64,000 nt of DNA from contig NZ_JAHZBQ010000002.1 of the NCBI RefSeq assembly GCF_019423325.1, forward strand, positions 372,001 through 436,000, read 5' to 3'. Made by a program: the position numbers and the translations under genes. The number at the start of each line of letters is the position of its first letter. The first letter of the stretch is position 1. The notes under the pieces were generated by a model, which was given only the letters and a program-made list of their open reading frames with translations, searched no databases and had not been told where the DNA came from. The stretch comes from Campylobacter sp. (GTDB lineage: Bacteria > Campylobacterota > Campylobacteria > Campylobacterales > Campylobacteraceae). Shown here in pieces: positions 47,046 through 55,830 of this stretch.

Positions 47046-48386
47046 TTAAAACTGTCCGAAAAGATCGTTCAGTGCCTCGCTGATGCTCGGGTGCGTAAAA
47101 ATTTGATTTTTGAAAAAGTCTGCTTTTGCGCCCAGCGCCATTGCGATCGCCAGCTCATTAACGATCTCGTGCGCGTTTACGCAGTGAAGCGCCGCGCCTA
47201 AAATTTCGCCGCTAGCCGCGTCCACGACCGCTTTCATCATTCCCTCGTCGTGCGCTACGACCTTGGCGCCCGGCACCGCCGCCATCGAAAGCTTTAGCAC
47301 CTTGATCTCGCGTCCGCTCGCTCTTGCTTTGCGTTCGCTAAGGCCGATGCGAGCTAGCGGCGTGCGGGTAAACAGCACGCTTGCATGCGGTGCGCGGTTT
47401 TTCGTAGTGCGCGCGCCGTCTCCGAAAAGCGCGCTAAAAATGATCCTAAAATCGTCTAAGCTAGTGTAGGTAAACATCTCGCCGCCGCGCACGTCGCCTG
47501 CTGCGTAGATGCCAGCAGTCGAGCTTTGCAGATGCTCATTCGTGATGATATTGCCGCGCGCGTCCGTCTGCACCCCCGCAGCGGCTAAATTTAGCTCGCT
47601 CGTATTTGCGCGACGACCGAGGGCGTATAAAAACGCATCCGCCGCGACCGCCTTGCTCTCGCCCGCGAGGTTAAATTTTAGCTCGCCGCCCTTTAAGCTC
47701 AAAAACTCGCAGCCCTCGATAATCTCCACGCCTTGGGCCTGCAGAGCGGATTTGACGCTGGCAGCCACATCCTCATCTTCGTTTTTCATAAATTTCGATC
47801 GCATCAGCACGCTGACTTTAGAGCCGAATCCCGCAAACATCGAGGCAAACTCAAGCCCGATAAATCCGCCGCCGATGATTACTAGATGCTTCGGTAGGAT
47901 CTTTAAATTTAAAATTTCTTCGCTGATATAAGCGATCTGCGAGCTTACCTCAAAGCTAGGCTCGACCTCCCTCGAGCCCGTATTTACGACGATCGTTTCT
48001 GCTGAAATTTCACGCGTCTGCCCGTCAGGACTTAGCACGCGCACGGAATTTGCGCTCGTAAATGAGCCCTCGCCGTCGATTACATCGATATTTGGGCTTC
48101 CCTTTAGCATTGCTAAATTTTTCGCCCTCAGTGCCTCTACGAGCTCGTCCTTTTTCTGCATACTCAGTACGAAATACTCTCCGAGCACGCTGAAATTTAC
48201 GAAGCCAGCTTCCTTGCTCGCCGTAACTAGCCGCTTGGTCGGGATGCAGCCTACGTTGATGCAGGTGCCGCCGTACATCTGCGGTGAGCGCTCGATGAGG
48301 GCGACCTTTTTGCCCAGTGCAGCGGATTTTGCGGCAAGGGTTTTACCCGCTTTGCCAAAGCCTATTACGATGATATCATAATCCAT
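47046..48386 (-). CDS. rclA: RclA-like flavoprotein disulfide reductase
   Basis: A 446-residue FAD-dependent pyridine-nucleotide-disulfide oxidoreductase. FAD motif GFGKAG, redox pair Cys42-Cys47 (GGTCINVGCIPTK), NAD motif GGGFIGLEFASMFAGFGSKV, and C-terminal IFTHPSISEALNDLFG. The match to E. coli RclA, a reductase that protects against reactive chlorine species and interacts with copper, is close along the whole length. The upstream gap (48387-48714) holds a terminator of the TetR gene, so it is probably transcribed alone. Confidence 0.87.
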   Translation of the reverse strand: MDYDIIVIGFGKAGKTLAAKSAALGKKVALIERSPQMYGGTCINVGCIPTKRLVTASKEAGFVNFSVLGEYFVLSMQKKDELVEALRAKNLAMLKGSPNIDVIDGEGSFTSANSVRVLSPDGQTREISAETIVVNTGSREVEPSFEVSSQIAYISEEILNLKILPKHLVIIGGGFIGLEFASMFAGFGSKVSVLMRSKFMKNEDEDVAASVKSALQAQGVEIIEGCEFLSLKGGELKFNLAGESKAVAADAFLYALGRRANTSELNLAAAGVQTDARGNIITNEHLQSSTAGIYAAGDVRGGEMFTYTSLDDFRIIFSALFGDGARTTKNRAPHASVLFTRTPLARIGLSERKARASGREIKVLKLSMAAVPGAKVVAHDEGMMKAVVDAASGEILGAALHCVNAHEIVNELAIAMALGAKADFFKNQIFTHPSISEALNDLFGQF

Positions 48387-48679
48387 TTTTAATCCTTTTG
48401 ATCTGAAATTTCGCGGGATTATAAGAGGTTTTATTAAATTTAAAATCTGCGTGGCGCAAATTTAAAGGCGCAGACAAGAGGCGCGAAATTTTACGACGAA
48501 ATTCTAACTGCGGCACGGAATTTAATACGGAAAATAAAAAATTTCAGCCCTAATCGTTTTAAAAATTTTGCATCGATAGAATTAGAACTTTAAGCGCGGG
48601 ATATGCGGCACTTTATAGCGCTTGGTAACGGATAGAATCAAATTCTAAACCCCAAACCGCTCATAAAATTTAAAGGTGC
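48387..48679. other. Gap upstream of the RclA-like gene
   Basis: AT-rich, with AAATTTAAAATC words and no gene. It probably holds the promoter of the RclA-like gene. Confidence 0.5.
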
Positions 48680-48712
48680 AAAAAGCGCGGAATTTATGCT
48701 GTAAAATTCCGC
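48680..48712 (-). terminator. Rho-independent terminator of the TetR gene
   Basis: On the minus strand GCGGAATTT, an eight-base loop, AAATTCCGC, then GC and five T. It begins three bases after the TetR stop. This is a GGAATTTT-family hairpin used as a terminator. Confidence 0.75.
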
Positions 48713-48714
48713 CA

Positions 48715-49338
48715 CTAGCGCTTTTTTACGCCGAGCAAAAACATATCGATGCGGTCCCTGATTAGCTCGCTCGCTTTGAAATTTAGCTTTTCGTCGAAAA
48801 ATAGCAGCCTGCTAAAATGCGGCTCTCTAAGTAAAAAGCAAAAATACAGCGCTAGGCTTTTTGCCGTGCGTCCGGGCGCAAACTCGTCCGAATGCGCCGC
48901 CAAATACTCATCCAGCGCATTCGGCGAACCTAGCACGCCGCTTTTTAAAAAGATTTTTGGGCTCTCGCTAAGCGCTCCGTTAAAGCCGCTGAAAAGTATC
49001 AGTCGGTAGAATTTTATCGCCTCCGGAGCGAAAAGAAACTCCAGATAAATCCCTGCAAACTCCTGCAGATACTCACGCAATTTTAGGTCTTTGTTGATTC
49101 GCATGCGTTCGTTCATTCGCTCATCGAGCTTTTTGCTTTGCAGTTCGATGATGCGCAAAAATAGGCTTTCTTTGTTATCAAAATACTTATAAACCAACGA
49201 TAGCGAGCCTCCACTAAGCTCGATAATATCGCTTAAGCTCGTAGCCTCGTAGCCTTTGGCTAAAAACAGCTCCAGCGCCGCGTCTAAAATGAGCTTACAG
49301 CGAATTTCGGATTTTTTATATTTAGGCGATTCGGGCAT
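48715..49338 (-). CDS. TetR family transcription regulator
   Basis: A 207-residue regulator. The N-terminal helix-turn-helix is typical: ILDAALELFLAKGYEATSLS, DIIELSGGSLSLVYKYFDNKE. The C-terminal ligand domain is unrecognised. It lies 328 bases upstream of the RclA-like gene on the same strand and may control it or an efflux gene elsewhere. It starts at ATG after AAAGGAGG. Confidence 0.82.
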   Translation of the reverse strand: MPESPKYKKSEIRCKLILDAALELFLAKGYEATSLSDIIELSGGSLSLVYKYFDNKESLFLRIIELQSKKLDERMNERMRINKDLKLREYLQEFAGIYLEFLFAPEAIKFYRLILFSGFNGALSESPKIFLKSGVLGSPNALDEYLAAHSDEFAPGRTAKSLALYFCFLLREPHFSRLLFFDEKLNFKASELIRDRIDMFLLGVKKR

Positions 49339-49617
49339 TTCGCCTCCTTTGAAATACTAAAATTTTTTGTAAGTGTATAAAAAATATACTTAATTAAGCA
49401 ACATTATTGGGCTAAAATTTTAAAACCTCAGCAAGAAATAATTTTACGCTGCTTTTGCAAGCGAAGCGAAATTTTATATCGTGCGGGCGCGAGTGAGCGG
49501 AATTTTATCGCGCGCCAGCTGAGATAAGGCGGAATCTATCTTTGTAAACGAAGCGTTTAATGCCTATTTTAGGCAAATTTAGCAATAATTACCTAAAACG
49601 CTAAAAGGCATCTTTGT

Positions 49618-50256
49618 ATGAAAAAAGTCTCGATCGGCGAAGCAGCCGAAATTTTAGGAATTTCAAAAGAAGCCGTCTACAACCGCATCCGCAGAAATTC
49701 CTTGCGCGCCGAGGAAAGCGGCGGCGTACGCTACGTGCTTTTAGATGATGAAATGCAACAAAGCGAGCCCGCTTCGCAAAACTCTGCGAAAAGCCCGCGC
49801 ACCAGTGGCACAGCTGGCACTCAAAGCTTCATCGACTATCTCATCAAAGAAATCTCCGAGTTAAAAGGTAAAATCGAAGCGCTACAAAGCGATAAGGACA
49901 GGCTTCACAAAGAAAAAGAGGAAATTTTAATCGCCTCGAAAGATGAAATCAAGCTGATGTATAAAGAGCGCGATGAGAAGCTCAGGTATTTTTTGTCGTT
50001 TTTCGACAAACCGCTGCTTTCGAACAAAAGTCGCGAGGTCAAACCCTACGATGTCGAAATCAAAGAAAAAACCTTCGATCGTAGCGAATGGACGAGCCTT
50101 GCAAAATTCGTAAAATCACTCAAACGCAAAAAGCGCCTCAAAGCGCAAAGCTTAATCATCGAAAACATCGGCAAGAGCGAGTTTATCCGCGTCGAGGGAA
50201 ACGAGCTTTTGATAAATCAAAGCCTAGATATAAAATCACTGAAAGGATCTAAATGA
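49618..50256 (+). CDS. HTH and coiled-coil DNA-binding protein
   Basis: 212 residues. The N-terminal excisionase/MerR-like helix-turn-helix (SIGEAAEILGISKEAVYNRI) suggests DNA binding; residues 80-125 form a strongly charged coiled coil (ELKGKIEALQSDKDRLHKEK); the C-terminal third is basic. A linker with QNSAKSPRTSGTAGT separates them. The stop overlaps the UPF0323 start by four bases, so it is coupled to the lipoprotein gene. The target is unknown. Confidence 0.7.
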   Translation: MKKVSIGEAAEILGISKEAVYNRIRRNSLRAEESGGVRYVLLDDEMQQSEPASQNSAKSPRTSGTAGTQSFIDYLIKEISELKGKIEALQSDKDRLHKEKEEILIASKDEIKLMYKERDEKLRYFLSFFDKPLLSNKSREVKPYDVEIKEKTFDRSEWTSLAKFVKSLKRKKRLKAQSLIIENIGKSEFIRVEGNELLINQSLDIKSLKGSK

Positions 50257-50840
50257 AACTACGCAAAATCGCTAGCTATGCGCTGGTAAGCGGCTTCGGG
50301 CTCGTTATGGCGGGCTCGTTAGCGGGCTGCGACGATAGGGGGCAGGAGCAAAATGTCCGTCTGCAAGAAGGCGCACTCGTGCGACTCGAAGAGGTCGCGC
50401 CAGGAAAATATAAAATTTTAGAGGAATTTCCGAGCGAAAAAACTCAGATCATATTAAGATCGCTAGACGGCACGGAGAGAATTTTAAGCGATGAGGAAAC
50501 TAAAGCTCTTTTGGCTGAGGAAAACGCCAAAATCGACGCCGGCACTTCAAATTTAACCAATCAAAACGCACAGCTTAGCGGCGGCGGCATGAGCCTGGGT
50601 GAAGCGATCTTGGCAAGCGCTGCAGGCGCCATCATCGGCTCGTGGATCGGCGGCAAGCTGTTTAACAACCCAGCCTATCAAAGCCAGCGCCAAACCGCCT
50701 ACAAAAGCCCGAGCGCCTACTCTAGAAGCGTCGACAGCTTCAATCAAGCAAAGCAGCAAAACGATAAGGCGCGAAGCGGCAGAAGCGGATTTTTCGGCGG
50801 AAGCAAGAGCGGCAAGAGCGGCGGATTTTTCGGCGGCTAA
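50253..50840 (+). CDS. UPF0323 family lipoprotein
   Basis: 195 residues. Signal sequence with lipobox LAGC (Cys26, MAGSLAGCDDRG); a central domain ending GGGMSLGEAILASAAGAIIG with a Gly-rich hydrophobic segment; and a C-terminal Ser/Gly-rich tail FFGGSKSGKSGGFFGG. Matches the Cj0371 family of Campylobacter, with uncertain function. Coupled to the HTH gene, and followed in the same order as in C. jejuni by the GSP-synthase-like and dehydrogenase genes. Confidence 0.85.
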   Translation: MKLRKIASYALVSGFGLVMAGSLAGCDDRGQEQNVRLQEGALVRLEEVAPGKYKILEEFPSEKTQIILRSLDGTERILSDEETKALLAEENAKIDAGTSNLTNQNAQLSGGGMSLGEAILASAAGAIIGSWIGGKLFNNPAYQSQRQTAYKSPSAYSRSVDSFNQAKQQNDKARSGRSGFFGGSKSGKSGGFFGG

Positions 50841-51707
50841 GCGCGCTTTGAAACATACGGCGACTCTGCGCGGCGAGTTTAAATTTTAACGCGCGACGCT
50901 TGAAAGCGAGCAAAATTCCGTCGCAGCAGAATTTTAGCTAAAACGAAAGCGCACTCCGTATGGCACGTTTTCGGTGAAATTCGATACGGCAAATTACGTA
51001 TCGCTCGGGGGACAATGTCCTACGGCTACGTTATCGCCAGGAAAAATTTTACGGCGTACGTAGCGGTTCGCAATCCTTACGCGGCGAGGTTGTCAAGATA
51101 AAATTCCGCGCCGCTACTCGCATAGCGGTTTGTAATCATGCCGCGGCGATGTTATGACGAGGCGGAATTCGCGCCCGTTGCCGAGCGCATCGGATCGCAT
51201 TTTTTACTGAGACGTTGCCGCGGGGCGAAATTTTGATATGAAAGGTAGCGTCGCGCGATAAAATTTTATATTGCGACGCGACGTTAAGGCGAGCGAGGCC
51301 GTGCTGCGGTGGAAGTTTTAATCGCCGCATCTGCAAGACTAAATTTCGTATCGCAGCGCTTCTTGCGACAAATTTTATATCGCCGAGCGGTGCTAAAGCG
51401 AGTAAATTTACCCGAGCGAAATCCAAGTCGTAGCATCGCGCGATTAAGTTGTACCGCAGTTTTTGAGGAAGCCGAGGAGGAGCTACTTGCAAGGGTGTAT
51501 TTCTTGCAAAAAAGGTGCCGCTCTGCGGCGGGGCAATGCACCGCTCGCCTGCCGAGCTCTGATTAACCGGTGCGCTTAGAGGTGCGAGCTCGTAGCTCGC
51601 GTTTTATTCTGCTTCGCCGCGCTCGAAAAAGACGCCGACAGCGACTAGTGCTATATTTGTTTTGCGCTGCGGGCGGAATTTTAAAATTTACATAAAAAGG
51701 AAAATCT
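50841..51707. repeat. Long gap with degenerate tandem repeats of about 60 bases
   Basis: TAGCGGTTCGCAATCC at 51061 and TAGCGGTTTGTAATCA at 51123 begin units of about 62 bases that share GCGGCGA.GTT and AATTC.CGC words. An earlier related unit begins near 51003 and looser copies run to about 51400. No gene recognised. Confidence 0.65.
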
Positions 51708-52892
51708 ATGCAACTAAAAAAGATAACGCCGTTAAGCAACGAGTATCTCGAAAAGCTCGGCTTTTACTGGCACACGGACGCAGACGAGACGCCTTACGTC
51801 AGCGACGAGATCGTGCGCGTGAGCGCTGCAGAGGCCGATGCGTATTACGAAGCGGCGAACGAGCTATACGAGATGTTTGTCGCGGCCGCGCAGCACGTCA
51901 TCGACAATAATCTCTTCCACGAGCTCGGCATTCCCTTCAATCTCGTAGATCTAATCAAACAAAGCTGGGAAAACGAGGTGCACTGGCACCTATACGGGCG
52001 CTTCGATTTTGCGGGCGGGCTGGACGGTAAGCCGATCAAGCTGATAGAATTTAACGCCGACACGCCCACGGCGGTGTTTGAGACGGCGATCATCCAGTGG
52101 GCGATGCTCAAAGAAAACGGCATGGACGAGGCAAGCCAGTTCAACGACCTCTACGACGCGCTGCGCGATAATTTCAAGCGGCTCGTGGTGCTTGACGGCG
52201 AGCTTGGGGATTTTTCTAAATTTTACGAAGGGTGGAAAATTCTATTTAGCAGCGTCGCAGGCAACGTCGAGGACGAAAAGACGACGAAACTTTTGCAGCA
52301 GACCGCGGAGGATGCGGGTTTTAAGACGCGCTTTGCCTACGTGGACGAGGTGGAATTTAACGACGAAGAGGGCGTGTTTTTTGAGGGCGAAAACTACGAG
52401 TATTGGTTCAAACTGATCCCTTGGGAGGCGATCGCGATCGAGGAGGGCGAGCTTGCGCTCATCTTAAAAAACATTGTGCAAAACCAAAAGGCGATCATCC
52501 TAAATCCCGCATACACGCTGCTTTTCCAAAGTAAGGGGATTATGAAAATCCTGTGGGATCTGTATCCGAACCACCCGCTGCTGCTACAAAGCTCCTTTTC
52601 GCCGATCATCGGCAAAAAGATGATCAAAAAGCCGTTTTTGGCGCGCGAGGGGGCGAACGTAGCGATTTTCGACGCCGACGGCAAAAAGATAGAGGAAAAC
52701 GGCGGAGAATACGGAAATCAGAAATTTTTATATCAGGAATTTTACGAGCTAAACAAAGACGAGCGCGCCCAGAGCTACCAAGCGGGGGTATTTTTCGCAT
52801 ACGAAGGCTGCGCGCTGGGCTTCCGTAAGGGCGGCGAGATACTCAATAATCTCTCAAAATTTGTGGGGCATTATATCGAGGATGCAAAGTAG
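51708..52892 (+). CDS. Glutathionylspermidine synthase-like ATP-grasp protein
   Basis: A 394-residue member of the glutathionylspermidine synthase-preATP-grasp family, C. jejuni Cj0372 type. Family blocks: LYGRFDFAGGLDGKPIKLIE, FNADTPTAVFETA, YTLLFQSKGIMKILWDLYP, KPFLAREGANVAIFD and YQAGVFFAYEGCALGFRKGG. ATP-grasp ligases of this kind join an amine to a carboxylate; the Campylobacter substrate is unknown. An AAAGGAAAA site precedes the ATG. The 867-base gap before it is far larger than usual for this gene order. Confidence 0.85.
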   Translation: MQLKKITPLSNEYLEKLGFYWHTDADETPYVSDEIVRVSAAEADAYYEAANELYEMFVAAAQHVIDNNLFHELGIPFNLVDLIKQSWENEVHWHLYGRFDFAGGLDGKPIKLIEFNADTPTAVFETAIIQWAMLKENGMDEASQFNDLYDALRDNFKRLVVLDGELGDFSKFYEGWKILFSSVAGNVEDEKTTKLLQQTAEDAGFKTRFAYVDEVEFNDEEGVFFEGENYEYWFKLIPWEAIAIEEGELALILKNIVQNQKAIILNPAYTLLFQSKGIMKILWDLYPNHPLLLQSSFSPIIGKKMIKKPFLAREGANVAIFDADGKKIEENGGEYGNQKFLYQEFYELNKDERAQSYQAGVFFAYEGCALGFRKGGEILNNLSKFVGHYIEDAK

Positions 52893-53512
52893 CGGCGCGG
52901 CAAATTTTATAAAATTTGAGAAATTTTAGGGCGGAGTATTTTGGCGATAACTTTGGCGACAAGGCTCTGCCGGCGGTAAATTTTATCGCCGCTCAGCAGC
53001 AAAAATTTAACGCTAGGAGGCTACGGCAAAATTTAACGTAGCGTCGCTACCGGAATTCTGTGCGGATAAAATTTCGAGCAGGTTAAATTGACGTGAGCTA
53101 AAATTCCGTGCAGATCAAATTGGCGTGAACTAAAATTCCGCGCGGAGCAGGATTTGCGCGAGCTAAATTTTAAAATTTAGGCGCGAGCGACAAAAATTGA
53201 TCTCTCGCTTCGGCGCAAATTAGAATTTTAAAATTTAGGCGCAGGGTTTCAGCGGCGGTAAAGCTTACCGCTTGCTTCGATGCGAATTAGAATTCTGAAA
53301 TTTAACGCCCCGTGCACTGCAAGTATTAAAGTTCGCGAGGGCAGAATTCGCAATAGCCAAATTTCGCGAGAGCAAATTTCCGCAATAGCTAAATTTCGCA
53401 GAGTTAAATTTTGCCGTTTAGACGCCGTGTTCCAAAACTGTGCGACGGAATTTAACGGCTAAATTTAACCGCGCGGCTACGGCTTAAAATTTTAAAACGC
53501 GAAGGGGAAAAT
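52893..53512. repeat. Long gap with 32-base tandem repeats
   Basis: Three adjoining 32-base units at 53076-53107, 53108-53139 and 53140-53171 share the ends GCTAAAATTCC or GCTAAATTTT. A 38-base segment with CTTCG.(T/G)GC(A/G)AATTAGAATT recurs at 53205 and 53272. There are no spacers and no gene. Confidence 0.7.
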
Positions 53513-54445
53513 ATGAAGATCGTATGTTTGGATGCCGCGACGCTAGGAGGCGATGCCGATCTTAGCGAGATCGCGAGCTTGGGCGAGTTTGAAAGCTACG
53601 AGACGACCGAGCCTGCGCAAACCGCGCAGCGCCTAGCCGGCGCGGGTGTCGTCATAACCAACAAAGTTCTAATCACGGACGAGATCATGGCGCAAACCGC
53701 GCTTAAGCTGATCTGCGTCAGCGCCACGGGCACGAATAACATCGACATGCAGGCCGCGCAGGCTCGCGGCATCGCGGTGAAAAATGTGGCGGGCTATTCG
53801 ACGAACAGCGTCGTGCAGCAGACCTTCGCATCGCTGTTTGCACTGACCAACGCGCTCGGATACTACGCGGATTACGGCAGCAGCGGCAAATGGTGCGAGA
53901 GCGAAATTTTTACTCACATTGACGCGCCCATCAGCGAAATTTACGGCAAAGAATTCGGCATCATCGGGCTTGGACAGATCGGCGCAAAGGTCGCCCGCAT
54001 CGCCGCCGCGTTCGGCGCGAACGTGAGATACTACTCCACCAGCGGCGCGAACGATAACGGCGAGTTTGCCAGAGTGAGCCTGGACGCGCTTTTAAGGGCA
54101 TGCGACATCATCTCGATCCACGCCCCGCTAAATCAAAAAACGGCGGGATTGATCGGCGAAGCGGAGCTTGCGAAGATGAAAGAGGGGGCAATATTGATGA
54201 ATTTCGGCCGCGGCGGCATCGTGGATGAGGAGGCGCTAGCTCGCGCCGTGGACGAACGGGGCCTACGCACGGCGCTTGATGTGCTGCAAACAGAGCCGAT
54301 GAGGGCGGATCATCCGCTGCTGCGCGTGAAAAATCGTCGCAACGTCATCATCACGCCTCACATCGCATGGGTGAGCATAGAGGCCCGCAAACGGCTGATA
54401 AAGATGATCGCGCAGAATATTAGGGATTTTATGAGCGACAAATGA
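53513..54445 (+). CDS. D-2-hydroxyacid dehydrogenase
   Basis: 310 residues, NAD(P)-dependent oxidoreductase of the D-isomer 2-hydroxyacid family (C. jejuni Cj0373 type, hydroxypyruvate/glyoxylate reductase-like). Rossmann motif GLGQIGAKVARIAAAFG followed by YYSTSG; catalytic Arg in MNFGRGGIVDE, Glu in LQTEP and His in ITPHIAWVS. The usual acidic residue after the Rossmann strand is replaced by Ser/Thr, compatible with NADP but not proof. AAGGGGAAAAT precedes the ATG. End of the Cj0371-0373-like row. Confidence 0.88.
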   Translation: MKIVCLDAATLGGDADLSEIASLGEFESYETTEPAQTAQRLAGAGVVITNKVLITDEIMAQTALKLICVSATGTNNIDMQAAQARGIAVKNVAGYSTNSVVQQTFASLFALTNALGYYADYGSSGKWCESEIFTHIDAPISEIYGKEFGIIGLGQIGAKVARIAAAFGANVRYYSTSGANDNGEFARVSLDALLRACDIISIHAPLNQKTAGLIGEAELAKMKEGAILMNFGRGGIVDEEALARAVDERGLRTALDVLQTEPMRADHPLLRVKNRRNVIITPHIAWVSIEARKRLIKMIAQNIRDFMSDK

Positions 54446-54634
54446 ATGCAGTTAAAACGCCAAAGTAAATTTAACAAAATCAAGATGCGGCGCAAGGCTC
54501 ACAAAGACTCTGCATATAGTACTTCAAAGCGCTACACATAAAATTTTATTAGCTGAAAAGAAGCGATACTGCTTCGGATAAAATTTTAAATTTATGCCGC
54601 GGATAAGCTATCTCTCCACTTTGAATTCGTAGAT

Positions 54635-55780
54635 TTATCTTTTCTTGCAAATTCTTTTTATGCTCATCCAAAATCCCGTAATTATAAAAAATAACACTGA
54701 AATCGCCGCTACGCAAAATAAGAACTTGCCTGCCTCGCCGAAGATATAGCCCGAATGCACGCTCAAAACGGCTTTATGTATAGCGAATGGGCGCGGCATG
54801 GTGCTTTTCGCATTATCATAGCGAGCATGCCGCAAGATGCCCTTTTTAACGTTTACGCTCATCGTATTCATATGCTCTTCGCCCTCTTCACCTTTATCGA
54901 AATAAAAGATCATAAAATTTTCTCCATCTTTTTGGGCGATGATGTTAAAGAATTCGTAGTTTTCACCGCGTTCACGCTTAAAAATATCAAATGCCGTCTG
55001 CAAATTTAAAATTTTATCTTCATCCTCAAGCGAAAATCCTCGCACTTCGGTAAAACTCGTTTTTCTAAAAATTTCCTTTTCCCCTAGCGCTCTGTTGGTG
55101 ATTTTGGCTATCCAATCATACGACCAATAAAGCCCGCTAGCGCTTATCGTAAGCAAAACGGGCAGCAGCAAAACTCCGACCGCGCCGTGCAAGCTATATA
55201 AAAACGTGTAACCTCTCGCTTTAAAATTTATCCTAAATGCGCGTAAAATCTTTCCTCTAAAGCTAGGATAATAGATCACCACGCCTGAAATTAAGACTAA
55301 AATAAACATAATTGTGCTAAACGCCACGATATTTTTGCCTATTAGCCGCAGAGTTTCGTTTTTGCTTAGCCCAAATCCTAGATTAGTATGTAGATTTAGC
55401 GCTACGCCAATAAACGTATCGCCTATATTTTCCGAAGTAATTTCACCGCTATAAGGATCTATAAAATATGATTTAAACTCGCCGCTAGAATCTGTGCCAG
55501 AAAGCCTAATCGCCTCATTTTTATTTTGAGGAATTCTATAATAACTGAGCGTAAAACCGGGCTTGACTTTTCTGAAAATATTTAAAATTTCGGCGGGCTT
55601 AAGAGCGTCTTTTCCGCTCGGGCTCACGAAAGATTTGCTTTGATTTAACGCATCTATAATCTCGTCGTGATACGAGATAATAGCGCCGCTAAGGGCTATG
55701 ATTAAGATCGGCACGCAGCATATAAGCGTCAAAATAAGGTGGACGTTGAACCAAAATTTTTTCCTTTTTAGAATCGCCAT
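54635..55780 (-). CDS. PepSY-domain membrane reductase, siderophore-uptake type
   Basis: 381 residues with four transmembrane segments (about 10-35, 150-175, 195-220, 350-372) and PepSY-type periplasmic segments (FIDPYSGEITSEN). Similar PiuB/FoxB-type proteins reduce or release iron from siderophores in the inner membrane. Membrane histidines in LNLHTNLGFG and LYSLHGAVGVLLLP fit haem ligation. It lies 50 bases after the receptor gene on the same strand, making a receptor/reductase operon. Function by family only. Confidence 0.8.
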   Translation of the reverse strand: MAILKRKKFWFNVHLILTLICCVPILIIALSGAIISYHDEIIDALNQSKSFVSPSGKDALKPAEILNIFRKVKPGFTLSYYRIPQNKNEAIRLSGTDSSGEFKSYFIDPYSGEITSENIGDTFIGVALNLHTNLGFGLSKNETLRLIGKNIVAFSTIMFILVLISGVVIYYPSFRGKILRAFRINFKARGYTFLYSLHGAVGVLLLPVLLTISASGLYWSYDWIAKITNRALGEKEIFRKTSFTEVRGFSLEDEDKILNLQTAFDIFKRERGENYEFFNIIAQKDGENFMIFYFDKGEEGEEHMNTMSVNVKKGILRHARYDNAKSTMPRPFAIHKAVLSVHSGYIFGEAGKFLFCVAAISVLFFIITGFWMSIKRICKKR

Positions 55781-55830
55781 TAATTTCCTTAAATTTTAAA
55801 TCCGCGGACGAAATTTTATGCGCCGCGAAT

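Noticed and set aside
53076..53171. CRISPR-like regularity of 32-base units
   Set aside because: The units adjoin with no spacers, differ from one another, and no cas gene is present.
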